Below are positions 16,508 to 25,000 of a stretch of 37,500 nucleotides of DNA, in pieces. A program made the position numbers and the translations under genes. Location of the stretch: NCBI GenBank assembly GCA_902783155.1, contig CACZPR010000020.1, positions 1 to 37,500 of the forward strand, read 5' to 3'. The stretch is from an uncultured Spirochaetaceae bacterium (GTDB lineage Bacteria; Spirochaetota; Spirochaetia; Treponematales; Treponemataceae). A model generated the notes under the pieces. The model did no database searches. It saw only the letters and a list, made by a program, of their open reading frames with translations, and had not been told where the DNA came from. The number at the start of each line of letters is the position of its first letter. The first letter of the stretch is position 1.

Positions 16508-16545
16508 TTTTATGGTCCACAAAAAAAAACATTGGCAGGTAAAAG

Positions 16546-17412
16546 ATGGAGCATCCTGATTACAATTCGCCGGCCCAGCTTAAGGATTTTCTTTTGGAAA
16601 ACGGCATGGCGATGCAAAAAAAATTTGGACAAAATTTTATGGTCAACCCGTCCGCACGTAAACGAATTGTCGATATGCTTGAAATCCAGAGCGGCTCGCA
16701 GGTCTGGGAGGTTGGTCCCGGTCTTGGCTGCATGACGGAAGAGATTCTGGGAAGGGGCGCAAGGCTTAAGGTCTTTGAGATTGACAGGGGTTTTGTCACG
16801 CTGATTAGACAGTTTTTCGCGGACAAAGAGCCGTCTGGACAGTTTTCCATTGTCGAGGGGGATGTCCTAAAAAAATGGATGAACGAAATCCCGGACGGGT
16901 CGGAAAATCTAAAACTGTTTGGAAATCTGCCATACAATATTGCGGCAACCTTCATAGCGGACACAATATCAAGGGGATTCACTTTTGAGAGATGCGTCTT
17001 CACAGTCCAAAAGGAAGTTGCGGAAAGAATCTGTGCCGGTCCAGGTTCAAAAAACTATTCCGCATTTTCGGTGCTGTGCCAGTGGAAATACGATGTGAGC
17101 CGTGGACTGGAGCTTGCGCCGGGAAATTTTTGGCCCAGACCAAATGTGTCTTCGCAGGCCGTGCTGATGAAAAAAAAGGAAAAACCTCTTGAGTGTTCGG
17201 ATCCGAAGCTGTTCGTCAATCTTGTCCACGCACTTTTTTCAAGCCGGAGAAAAACAATCCAGAACAACATAAGGTCGATTCTTCCAAAATCTGTCAACGC
17301 AGAGGATATCTTTGGTCAGGCAGGAATGAGCGGTGGAGAGCGGGCCGAAAACCTGTCCGTCGGAGATTTCATGTTGTTGTCTCAAACACTCAGTTCTGCT
17401 ATAATCGCATGA
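16546..17412 (+). CDS. rsmA: 16S rRNA dimethyladenosine transferase RsmA (KsgA)
   Basis: Dimethylates two adjacent adenosines near the 3' end of 16S rRNA. The protein is 288 aa. It shows MQKKFGQNFMVN (KxxGQNFL type), the SAM-binding WEVGPGLGCMTEEIL, the acidic FEID and GD-containing strands, and the catalytic FGNLPYNIAATF. A C-terminal helical domain completes the fold. It lies 38 bp after comEC and 28 bp before the next gene, probably in one transcript; low mutation of kasugamycin sensitivity is the family phenotype, not tested here. Confidence 0.95.
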   Translation: MEHPDYNSPAQLKDFLLENGMAMQKKFGQNFMVNPSARKRIVDMLEIQSGSQVWEVGPGLGCMTEEILGRGARLKVFEIDRGFVTLIRQFFADKEPSGQFSIVEGDVLKKWMNEIPDGSENLKLFGNLPYNIAATFIADTISRGFTFERCVFTVQKEVAERICAGPGSKNYSAFSVLCQWKYDVSRGLELAPGNFWPRPNVSSQAVLMKKKEKPLECSDPKLFVNLVHALFSSRRKTIQNNIRSILPKSVNAEDIFGQAGMSGGERAENLSVGDFMLLSQTLSSAIIA

Positions 17413-17440
17413 AGTAAAACATTTTCCCAGGAGAGTTGCC

Positions 17441-18181
17441 ATGTCCGAGCCGTCAATCGCAGAAAATCTGAATATGGTTTTGTCCCAAATCCATGAGGCG
17501 GAAAAAAAATCTGGCCGCGCGGAGAATTCTGTCAAACTGTGTGCCGTAAGCAAATTCCATCCACTGGAATCTCTTGTTGCCGCGGTGGATGCCGGTCAAA
17601 TGCTTTTTGGGGAAAACAGGGTTCAGGAGGCGTGCGAAAAATTTTCCACCCTCTCGGAAATGTTTGCAGCCGAAAACCGTAAGATGCCCAGCCTGCACAT
17701 AATTGGGTCCCTCCAGTCCAACAAGGTCAGAAAAGCTCTGGACTACGCCTCCTGCATACAGTCGGTTGACCGGGAAAGTCTTTTGGTTGAAATCGAAAAG
17801 CAGTGCGCAAAAATGGACAGGACCGTTGAAATCTATTTTGAGCTTCACACAGGCGAGGAATCAAAGTCCGGCTACAGTTCTGTCGATGGCATTTTCCAGT
17901 CGGCAGAAAATTTTGAGGCGGGGCTTTATCCGCACATTGTTCCGGCGGGACTTATGACCATGGCCCCATTTGTTGACGACGAGGGCGAAATCAGAAAGTC
18001 GTTCCAGACTCTGCGTCTTTGCCGTGAAAAACTGAACGAGCGTTTCCCGAATCTGCCAATCAAGGAACTCAGCATGGGCATGAGCGGGGATTTTAAAATA
18101 GCAATCGAGGAAGGAAGCACGATGGTCCGCGTTGGTACTGCAATTTTTGGGCACAGGGACTACAGTCAGGGGGGCAAATGA
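17441..18181 (+). CDS. yggS: YggS/PLPBP family pyridoxal-phosphate homeostasis protein
   Basis: A 246-aa single-domain PLP-binding protein of the alanine-racemase barrel fold. It has no known reaction and is thought to balance vitamin B6 and amino acid pools. The PLP lysine is K38 in CAVSKFHP; FGENRVQEA, HIIGSLQSNKVRKAL, LSMGMSGDF and EGSTMVRVGTAIFG are family motifs. AGGAGAG precedes the ATG. Its stop codon overlaps the next start in an ATGA. Confidence 0.94.
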   Translation: MSEPSIAENLNMVLSQIHEAEKKSGRAENSVKLCAVSKFHPLESLVAAVDAGQMLFGENRVQEACEKFSTLSEMFAAENRKMPSLHIIGSLQSNKVRKALDYASCIQSVDRESLLVEIEKQCAKMDRTVEIYFELHTGEESKSGYSSVDGIFQSAENFEAGLYPHIVPAGLMTMAPFVDDEGEIRKSFQTLRLCREKLNERFPNLPIKELSMGMSGDFKIAIEEGSTMVRVGTAIFGHRDYSQGGK

Positions 18182-18687
18182 GAATAAAAAAAATCCGCTT
18201 TCTGCTTTTGCCCCTGATTTTTCTGATTGCCGTTCCAAATGTCTACTGCGAGGATTCCACCAAGACAGAGGAGACCAAATCCACGGAGATTCCACAGTGG
18301 GCTTTGTACATGAGGCGGACGGAGATAGTCACGTTCGGCTCCCTGCCATTCACGACACTTGGTGTTACACTTGGTTTCGGCGCGTACAAATATTTTTCCG
18401 GGGCGACATCATCATTTCCGAATCCTTTTGACAAAAGCTCATCGGGCTACACCGGCGACGACATGTGGGTGATTTTGGGAATATCGGTTTCAATCAGTGC
18501 GGCCATAGGGATTGCGGATTTGATTGTGAGCATAGTCAGGCACAACAACGAGGCCAAGCGTCTTGAACGTCTGGACACGGCGAGCGTAATAACCATTGTC
18601 CCCGCGACGGAGGATGAAATCAACAGCTTCAGAAAATCACAGAACAGTTCCCCCGAAGAAGAAAATTCCGACCAGACGGAGGAGTGA
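18178..18687 (+). CDS. Hypothetical exported or membrane protein
   Basis: Not recognised. A 169-aa protein with a clear signal sequence (RIKKIRFLLLPLIFLIAVPNVYC; the Cys at 24 could be a relaxed lipobox), a Gly-rich region (LGVTLGFGAYKYF) near 60-72, a second hydrophobic segment near 97-120 (WVILGISVSISAAIGIADLIVSIV) and a charged, Glu/Ser-rich tail. The ATG overlaps the yggS stop, with GGGGGG inside yggS as a possible ribosome site, so it is translationally coupled. The next gene starts 2 nt after its stop. Confidence 0.8.
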   Translation: MRIKKIRFLLLPLIFLIAVPNVYCEDSTKTEETKSTEIPQWALYMRRTEIVTFGSLPFTTLGVTLGFGAYKYFSGATSSFPNPFDKSSSGYTGDDMWVILGISVSISAAIGIADLIVSIVRHNNEAKRLERLDTASVITIVPATEDEINSFRKSQNSSPEEENSDQTEE

Positions 18688-18689
18688 TT

Positions 18690-19670
18690 TTGCCTTTTTT
18701 TAGCTCAAAAGTTCCGGCGGATTTTAAAGAAAGCCTGAGACTCGACCAATACATTGCATCTCTTCCAAACGGCATGAACCGAAGCAAACTCAAAAGCGGT
18801 GTCACGGAAATACTTGTGAATGGCCGCAAACAGAAGATTTCCTATAAAGTCAAGGCCGGCGACCAGATTGACATCCAGTGGGAAGACAATATCCCGAACG
18901 ACATTGAGCCTGAGGACATCCCTCTGGAGATTGTTTTTGAGAACGACAATGTTTGCGTTGTTAACAAGCCTCAGGGAATGGTGACGCATCCCGCCTGTGG
19001 AAATTGGACCGGAACACTTGTCAACGCGCTCCTATATCACTGGGGGAGGGAAAAAATCCCGCAGCTGAACGATGGAGCCACAGCCGAAATCCTTGCGCGA
19101 AGAAGACCTGGAATAGTTCACCGGCTGGACAAGGACACATCTGGAATTATAATCACCGCAAAAAACAGGGACTCGGAGGAATGGCTCCAGGCACAGTTTC
19201 GGAGTCACAGAAAAATCACAAAGGAGTATATCGCAATCTGTTTTGGCCGTCCGCAGCATCAGCATGGAACCATAAGGACCCAGATTGTGCGCGACCCAAA
19301 AAACCGTCGCAGATTCAAGGCCGTCACCGACACGGACGAAGGAAAATTTGCCCAGACCTCATACAGCTGCATAGCCTGCTACGGAGAATACTCGCTGATG
19401 AGAATAAGGATTGCCACCGGTCGAACCCACCAGATTCGCGTCCACATGAAATACATAAACTGCCCGATTCTTGGGGACTCAATTTACTACAAAAGCGACA
19501 AAGTTTTTCCAAAGGCCACCCTGATGCTCCACGCCCGTATACTGGGAATCTGTCTTCCGGGTGACAGCCAGAAAACCGAATTCCGTTCCGGCACGCCAAA
19601 ACGATTTCTGGATGTGATGCGGGTTCTTCACGGCATGTACAAAAAAACTTTGCTGGACAGGGACAAGTGA
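18690..19670 (+). CDS. RluD-like 23S rRNA pseudouridine synthase with S4 domain
   Basis: A 326-aa RluA-family enzyme that isomerises uridines in rRNA. An N-terminal S4 RNA-binding domain (about 12-70) precedes the catalytic domain; the active-site aspartate is in GIVHRLDKDTSGIIITAKN near residue 140, and GRTHQIRVHM lies near 245. The TTG at 18690 is chosen because GGAGG (18678-18682) is 7 nt upstream; the GTG at 18684 is almost fused to that site and overlaps the previous stop. Its stop overlaps the next start (TGATG). Precise target sites cannot be assigned without experiment. Confidence 0.88.
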   Translation: MPFFSSKVPADFKESLRLDQYIASLPNGMNRSKLKSGVTEILVNGRKQKISYKVKAGDQIDIQWEDNIPNDIEPEDIPLEIVFENDNVCVVNKPQGMVTHPACGNWTGTLVNALLYHWGREKIPQLNDGATAEILARRRPGIVHRLDKDTSGIIITAKNRDSEEWLQAQFRSHRKITKEYIAICFGRPQHQHGTIRTQIVRDPKNRRRFKAVTDTDEGKFAQTSYSCIACYGEYSLMRIRIATGRTHQIRVHMKYINCPILGDSIYYKSDKVFPKATLMLHARILGICLPGDSQKTEFRSGTPKRFLDVMRVLHGMYKKTLLDRDK

Positions 19671-20395
19671 TGGAGCCAAAAATTGAAATAATCCACGAGC
19701 CGACACGGACGGAGCCTTTCGTTGTTGTCAAAAAGCCAAAAAATCTTCCAAGTGCGCCCCTTGTTTTAGGGGACCCAAGCGCATATTCCCAGTGCGAAAA
19801 TCTTTTCCCGGAGCTGAAAAATGTTTCCGGAAAAAAGGCGGTCGAGCATGGACTTGTGCATAGGGTAGACACAGAAACTGACGGACTTCTGCTGATTGCC
19901 TCGAACCAATCTTTTTACGACTGGATTCAGAATGTCCAAAGCTCCGGTGGATTTTTAAAACAATACACGGCCATCTGCCATATTGATTCTGAAAAAAACG
20001 ACAGCTCCTTTCCCGAACCACCATTCTGGGGTCCACCAGAATCCATGCCCGCAAAAATTGAGTCCCTCTTTAGATTCTATGGACCAAAAAACGCTTGCGT
20101 CCGTCCTGTTACCGATTGTTCCAGCAGGATTGTCCAGAAAAAAGCGTCCGGAACATTGTACAAAACATCGCTGGATTCTGTTGAAAAAATTGAGGGCGGG
20201 GTGAAGGTCCGATGCTCCATTGAAAGGGGATTCAAGCACCAGGTCCGATGCCACCTTGCATGGTGTGGACTTTCGGTCTACGGAGACAAAAAGTATTCCC
20301 GCATGGACGATGGATGTGAACTAAAGTTTTCCGCAACAGCCTTGACCTTTCCACTGGAAAACGGACGCACATTCCATATCGAGCTGGACCAATAA
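19670..20395 (+). CDS. Second RluA-family pseudouridine synthase, no S4 domain
   Basis: A 241-aa catalytic-domain-only relative of the gene before it. The motif GLVHRVDTETDGLLLIASN near residue 60 keeps the catalytic aspartate (HRVD) but differs from the standard HRLDKDTSG. FKHQVRCHLAW is the counterpart of the HQIRVH motif. The ATG overlaps the upstream stop by one base (TGATG). A GTG at 19667 is possible. The target RNA is unknown, and substrate divergence from its neighbour is likely. Confidence 0.85.
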   Translation: MEPKIEIIHEPTRTEPFVVVKKPKNLPSAPLVLGDPSAYSQCENLFPELKNVSGKKAVEHGLVHRVDTETDGLLLIASNQSFYDWIQNVQSSGGFLKQYTAICHIDSEKNDSSFPEPPFWGPPESMPAKIESLFRFYGPKNACVRPVTDCSSRIVQKKASGTLYKTSLDSVEKIEGGVKVRCSIERGFKHQVRCHLAWCGLSVYGDKKYSRMDDGCELKFSATALTFPLENGRTFHIELDQ

Positions 20396-20408
20396 CACTG
20401 CAACGAAG

Positions 20409-20439
20409 AAAAAAAAATGACCGCCCACAAAAGACGGTC
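20409..20439 (-). terminator. Terminator of tRNA-Leu
   Basis: On the minus strand, an 8-bp stem (GACCGTCT with GGGCGGTC-type partners, including G-U) with a 5-nt loop, then a run of T after one A. Confidence 0.75.
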
Positions 20440-20447
20440 CTCGTTTA

Positions 20448-20531
20448 TGCCCGGAACAAGACTTGAACTTGCACACCCGTAAGAGCTCTAGTACCTGAAA
20501 CTAGCGTGTCTACCAATTCCACCATCCGGGC
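20448..20531 (-). tRNA. tRNA-Leu (anticodon CAG)
   Basis: An 84-nt class II tRNA on the minus strand. The acceptor GCCCGGA pairs with TCCGGGC, the anticodon stem CTAGT/ACTAG carries loop TTCAGGT, there is a long variable arm, and the T-arm has GTTCAAGTC. CCA is not encoded. Confidence 0.95.
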
Positions 20532-20543
20532 AAATATGCAATT

Positions 20544-20572
20544 ATGATACACACATTTGCTGTTTTTGTCAA
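20544..20572 (-). promoter_or_regulatory. Promoter of tRNA-Leu
   Basis: On the minus strand, TTGACA (20567-20572), 17 bp, TATCAT (20544-20549), ending about 13 bp before the tRNA 5' end. Confidence 0.7.
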
Positions 20573-20617
20573 GAGCGGAACACAAAAATTGTAAAAATTT
20601 TATGTCCACCAAAAAAA

Positions 20618-21016
20618 TCATTTTGGACGCAGGACTGCAAACACTCCGACTATCGCGCCCACAAGAATCACAAGGCTCAAAACCAAAAGCCAAATCGGTG
20701 TGTCCCCGGAAATCGCGGCGGTTTTTCCCTCGTACTCCTCGAATGCCCTGCCAATTTTTCTTTTTGATTTTCTTGAAAGCCTGTGCTTTAGTCCGTCCGC
20801 TGTTTCCACATTGGATTTTTCATCTACGTTCAGACTGGAATCTGTGTAGTGGCATCTGGGGCATCCGCTTTTAAATTCGGAGACCTGCCCAGTATAGTTG
20901 CAGTTCGGGCATCTGACGGCTGAAAAAAACTTTCCGCAGTGGGGGCAGAATCTGGCTTTCGACAGTACTTCCGCACCACAGTTTTCGCAGAAGTACTTCG
21001 CTTTTTTCTTATCCAT
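20618..21016 (-). CDS. Double zinc-ribbon protein with C-terminal membrane segment
   Basis: A 132-aa protein with two zinc ribbons in its first 60 residues: CENCGAE...CPHCG and CPNCNY...CPRCHY. A basic linker (HRLSRKSKRKIGR) follows, then one membrane helix at about 108-129 (IWLLVLSLVILVGAIVGVFAVL). The ribbons are probably cytoplasmic and the tail anchors the protein. Role unknown; zinc ribbons of this kind often mediate protein contacts. It follows the gene at 21034 by 17 bp on the same strand and is probably cotranscribed; no clear ribosome site is present. Confidence 0.82.
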   Translation of the reverse strand: MDKKKAKYFCENCGAEVLSKARFCPHCGKFFSAVRCPNCNYTGQVSEFKSGCPRCHYTDSSLNVDEKSNVETADGLKHRLSRKSKRKIGRAFEEYEGKTAAISGDTPIWLLVLSLVILVGAIVGVFAVLRPK

Positions 21017-21033
21017 GAAGTTTGTCCATGAAA

Positions 21034-22026
21034 TCAGTCGAGAGGTTCGGTTCCAAGATTGTCAACGCTGTAGTCATAAATCTGCCAGATTCCATCGCGC
21101 TGGCGGACATAATATGTATAGCGTTTCTTTTCCTTGTAGGTCTGGTAGTTGAACCACTCAAGCACCTTGACAGTTCCCTGTGTCTGTGTGTAGTTGGTTG
21201 ATTCAATCTCGAATTTTCTTGGAATCGACACAATGTCGGTATCAATTCTTGACTGCATCAAATCGGCCTTGAACTGTCTGAGCATTTCGGCTCTCTCGTC
21301 CGCGCTTGATGTGTTGTATTTTCTGCTGCGGGTTGAGTTGTTCTTCAAGATTGATTCAATATCCATGTACAGGAAGAATTTGTCCCATGTGCCCTGCTGG
21401 CGCGCAATGATTGTCTGCTCAACAACCTTGTCCGGACTGATTTCCTCCGGCTGAAGGATTGATTCGGTTCCGCTTTCGACCGGAATGTATGTCGATGTTG
21501 CGGCAGACGGGTTAGGGCGGACCTCAAGGGTCAATCTTCTTGACGTGAGAGTCTTGCTCTTGTTCCTGTAAAGCTCCGGATAGAATGAAGCTGTCACGTA
21601 GTAGATTGAGGCCTCGCTTATGTCAAGGTAGTCCTTAAGATTTTCAACAAACGAATATTCCTCGCCCGGCTCCAGAGCAATCTCCCTAAAGTAGACAGTC
21701 TGGCTAGTCGTCCTTTTTCTTATAAGGTAGTCCGTCTGTGGGAGCTGCTTGTTTTTCACATCAACAGCCTTGAAATCCACGCTGAAAATTCTGTCGTCAG
21801 CCAGCTTGAAGCGCAGGGTATCGACACCAGTGTTCCTTATTGTTATATGGACAAGCACTGGATTGTCGGCTGCGTTCCCAGGATAGTACAATGTCCTGTT
21901 GTAGAACTTGACTCCTATTTCCGCGTTGCTGCTGTCTGCTGATGTAGTCGCGACGTAATTTTGCGCGGCTGCACTATAGGCAAAAAGCATAAAAAAAGAT
22001 AAAATTGCAAAAACAGTTCGTTTCAC
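21034..22026 (-). CDS. Secreted protein of unknown function, beta-rich
   Basis: A 330-aa protein. Starting at the GTG at 22026, 7 nt after GGGAG, it has a clear signal peptide (VKRTVFAILSFFMLFAYSAAA, probable cut after AAA). The frame is open to an ATG at 22113, but that start would bury the signal peptide. Residues 35-160 look like a beta-sandwich: alternating strands, IRNTGVDTLRFKL and LEPGEEYSF. The C-terminal part (about 225-330) has helices then strands, ending IWQIYDYSVDNLG. The family is not recognised. It is divergent from mfd and lies upstream of the zinc-ribbon gene. Confidence 0.8.
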   Translation of the reverse strand: MKRTVFAILSFFMLFAYSAAAQNYVATTSADSSNAEIGVKFYNRTLYYPGNAADNPVLVHITIRNTGVDTLRFKLADDRIFSVDFKAVDVKNKQLPQTDYLIRKRTTSQTVYFREIALEPGEEYSFVENLKDYLDISEASIYYVTASFYPELYRNKSKTLTSRRLTLEVRPNPSAATSTYIPVESGTESILQPEEISPDKVVEQTIIARQQGTWDKFFLYMDIESILKNNSTRSRKYNTSSADERAEMLRQFKADLMQSRIDTDIVSIPRKFEIESTNYTQTQGTVKVLEWFNYQTYKEKKRYTYYVRQRDGIWQIYDYSVDNLGTEPLD

Positions 22027-22039
22027 GACCAAACTCCCG

Positions 22040-22077
22040 TCTGTAGTACAGACATTTTTAGTTGTTAAACCTATAAT
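22040..22077 (+). promoter_or_regulatory. mfd: mfd promoter overlapped by a perfect palindrome
   Basis: CAGACA (22049-22054), 17 bp, TATAAT (22072-22077). The 13-bp palindrome TCTGTAGTACAGA (22040-22052) covers the upstream half of the -35 and could be an operator. The leader to the mfd ATG would be only about 8 nt, with no ribosome site. Confidence 0.5.
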
Positions 22078-22091
22078 AGTATCGGACAAAA

Positions 22092-25000
22092 ATGGAAAAT
22101 TCATTATCAACAAATTCGCTAATTCCTATCTTATCCTCTTGGAAAAACTTTTCCAGTGAAGTGACAAGGGTATCGTCAGCCGAAGACGGCTCCGAGATTT
22201 TCCCCCTGGACATCCATGGACTCAACGGCTCCCTGGATATATTCTTTGTGGCAGAGTATATAAGGAAAAGACATTTCCGCTCAATCCATAAAATGCAGTA
22301 CGAGCAGAAAATGTTACACCACCAGGAAGATTTTCTGATTGTAGTCGCCAGACAGAAAGATGCGGACGAGTGCGAGTCTGACCTTATGACCATAATGGGC
22401 GATTCCGTGGAAGTCATCAAGCTCCCGTGGTGGGGGACAGTTCCTTACAGGCCAACAACCAAAGGCTCCATACTTTTTGGGATGAGGGCGGGGGTCCTTT
22501 CAAAGCTGGCGGTGAGAAATCCTTCGTCGGAAAAGCCGAGGGTCTTTGTGGTTCCAGAGAGGGCGCTTCTTACACCAGTTCCACCAGCGTCATATATAAG
22601 GAAACTTTCGTTCAGGCTTACGGTCCACCAGAGCATAAATCCTGTTGAGATGAGCGAGCGACTTTCGCAGATGGGATACCTTCGGGTGCCAAAAGTCGGG
22701 ATGAAGGGTGAGTTTGCCGTCCGTGGAGAAGTTATAGACATTTTCATGCCGGGGGAGAGTCTTCCGTACCGCATTATCTTTGAGTTCGACGAGATTGAGA
22801 ACATCAAGACTTTTGACGTGGAAAGCCAGACAACAAAAGACAGTCTTAAATCTGTCTTAATCTATCCAATGAAGGAAGTTTTATGGACCGAGGACCTTGC
22901 GAAGACTCTTGAATCCGTGCTGGACAAGGCGGAAAAATCCGGAATCGTAAACAACTTTGCTGATTTTGACAAAAACAGACACGCAATCAACAACGGCGGT
23001 GAAGAAATCGGGGAAAAGAAAAAATCCGCAAATCTTTTTGATGAATCCTTGGACGAGGAAAACGAAAGGACCCCGGAATCCGCAATGCTTGCATTTACCG
23101 AAAAGGCTCTGGAAGAAAAGGACCGGATTGTTGCGGAGCTTATGGTGAACGGAGAGACCGAAGGCGAGGAACTTTTTTACGGACTTGTCTGGGACAGGTT
23201 ATATTCAATCCTTGACTACATCGACGCCGGGACGACCATTTTCTGCCGTGAATACGAGCGTCTTGTAAACGCACAGTCCCTTATAGAAAACGAGTTCCTC
23301 AAGGCATACAGGATTGCCCGACAGACACTTCCAGTCATGCCTCCAAGCCTTTCGCTTTTGAACTTCAATTCTCTGATGGAAATGAAGTCACGCCTGGTAA
23401 GATTCAGGTGCCTTGTAAACGACGAGACCATTGCGGTTCCCGAATCAACGGAAGGAAGCGTCGCCAGAATCAAAAGCGAGAGCGCAATCAGTTTTCTTGG
23501 AAACATCAACTATTTCAAGGAGGAGCTTTCCGCAAGACAGAACAGCGGCTGGTGGATTTACATTTTCGCGGACAACCCAAGCCAGGCGGTAAGGATAGGG
23601 GAGGTCGTCAAGGAATTTACCGAAAAGGACGGCGACAACATCCATCCGGTGCATGTCTTCCAGTTCCCCCTGACCGAAGGATTTGCTGTTGCGGATGAAA
23701 AACTTCTGGTCATACAGGAGAACGAAATCTTTGGACGCAAAAAGGCCGGCCCAAAATCCATGCGGAAAACAAAGTCAAAGCCACTTGACACTTTCATGGA
23801 CCTGACACCGGGGGACCTTGTTGTCCACGAGAATTTCGGAATTGGACTTTTCAAGGGAATTGAACGGATAAAGTCGCTCGGAACGGAAAGGGATTTCATC
23901 AAGCTGGAGTACGCGGACCACGAGCATGTTTTCATACCGATAGAGCAGGTCAACCTGATTCAAAAATACATTGGCGGGGACAGCTCCCACACTGCGCTGG
24001 ACAGGATTGGTTCAAAAAGCTGGAGCGCAAGAAAGGCGAAGGTCCAGAAGCAGGTCCAGGAGATTGCTGAAAAACTGATAGACCTTTACTCAAAGCGGCA
24101 GGCATCACGTGGCTACGCATTTCCAAAGGACACGGAATGGCAGTCGGCTTTTGAGGCGGCGTTCCCTTATGAAGATACCCCAGATCAGTATACAGCAACC
24201 CAGGACATCAAGACGGACATGGAGCGGCCAATCCCAATGGACAGGCTAGTTTGTGGCGATGTCGGCTATGGAAAAACGGAGATTGCGCTGAGGGCTGCGT
24301 TCAAATCCGTTATGGGCGGAAAACAGGTTGCGTTCCTTGCCCCGACAACAATTCTTGCGGAACAGCACTATGAAAATGCGCTGGAGAGATTCAAGAACTT
24401 TCCGGTCAGGATTGCGCATCTCTCAAGGTTTGTCGAACCAAAGGAGCAGAAAAAAATCATACAGCTGCTTGCGGATGGAAAAATCGACATACTGATTGGA
24501 ACCCACAGGATTATACAGAAGGATGTCGTGTACAAGGACCTCGGTCTTCTGATAATCGACGAGGAGCAGAGATTCGGTGTGCGCGACAAGGAAAAGCTCA
24601 AGGTGCTCAAGACAAACGTTGACTGCCTGACCATGAGTGCGACCCCGATTCCCCGGACACTGCACATGAGTCTTCTGAAGATTCGTGACATGTCGCTGCT
24701 TACGACACCACCGCAGAACCGCCAGCCGATTGAGACTGTAATTGAAGAATTTTCCGATGAAAAAGTTGCCAAGGCAATCCGCCGTGAGGTTGCGAGAAAC
24801 GGACAGGTCTTTTTCCTGCACAACCGGGTGGAGACCCTTGACGATACCAGACGGAAAATCGAAAACATTGTCCCGGAGATGCTCGTTGATGTCGCCCACG
24901 GCCAGATGTCCAGCGATGAACTTGACGACATTTTCAGACGCTTCAAGAACGGTGGATTCCATGTGCTTGTTGCCACGACAATCATAGAAAACGGAATCGA

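Noticed and set aside
15166..16542. 458-codon plus-strand frame overlapping comEC in another phase
   Set aside because: Longer than comEC but rich in Arg, Cys and Phe with no domain; the comEC frame has the LALSGMH motif and GGAGG.
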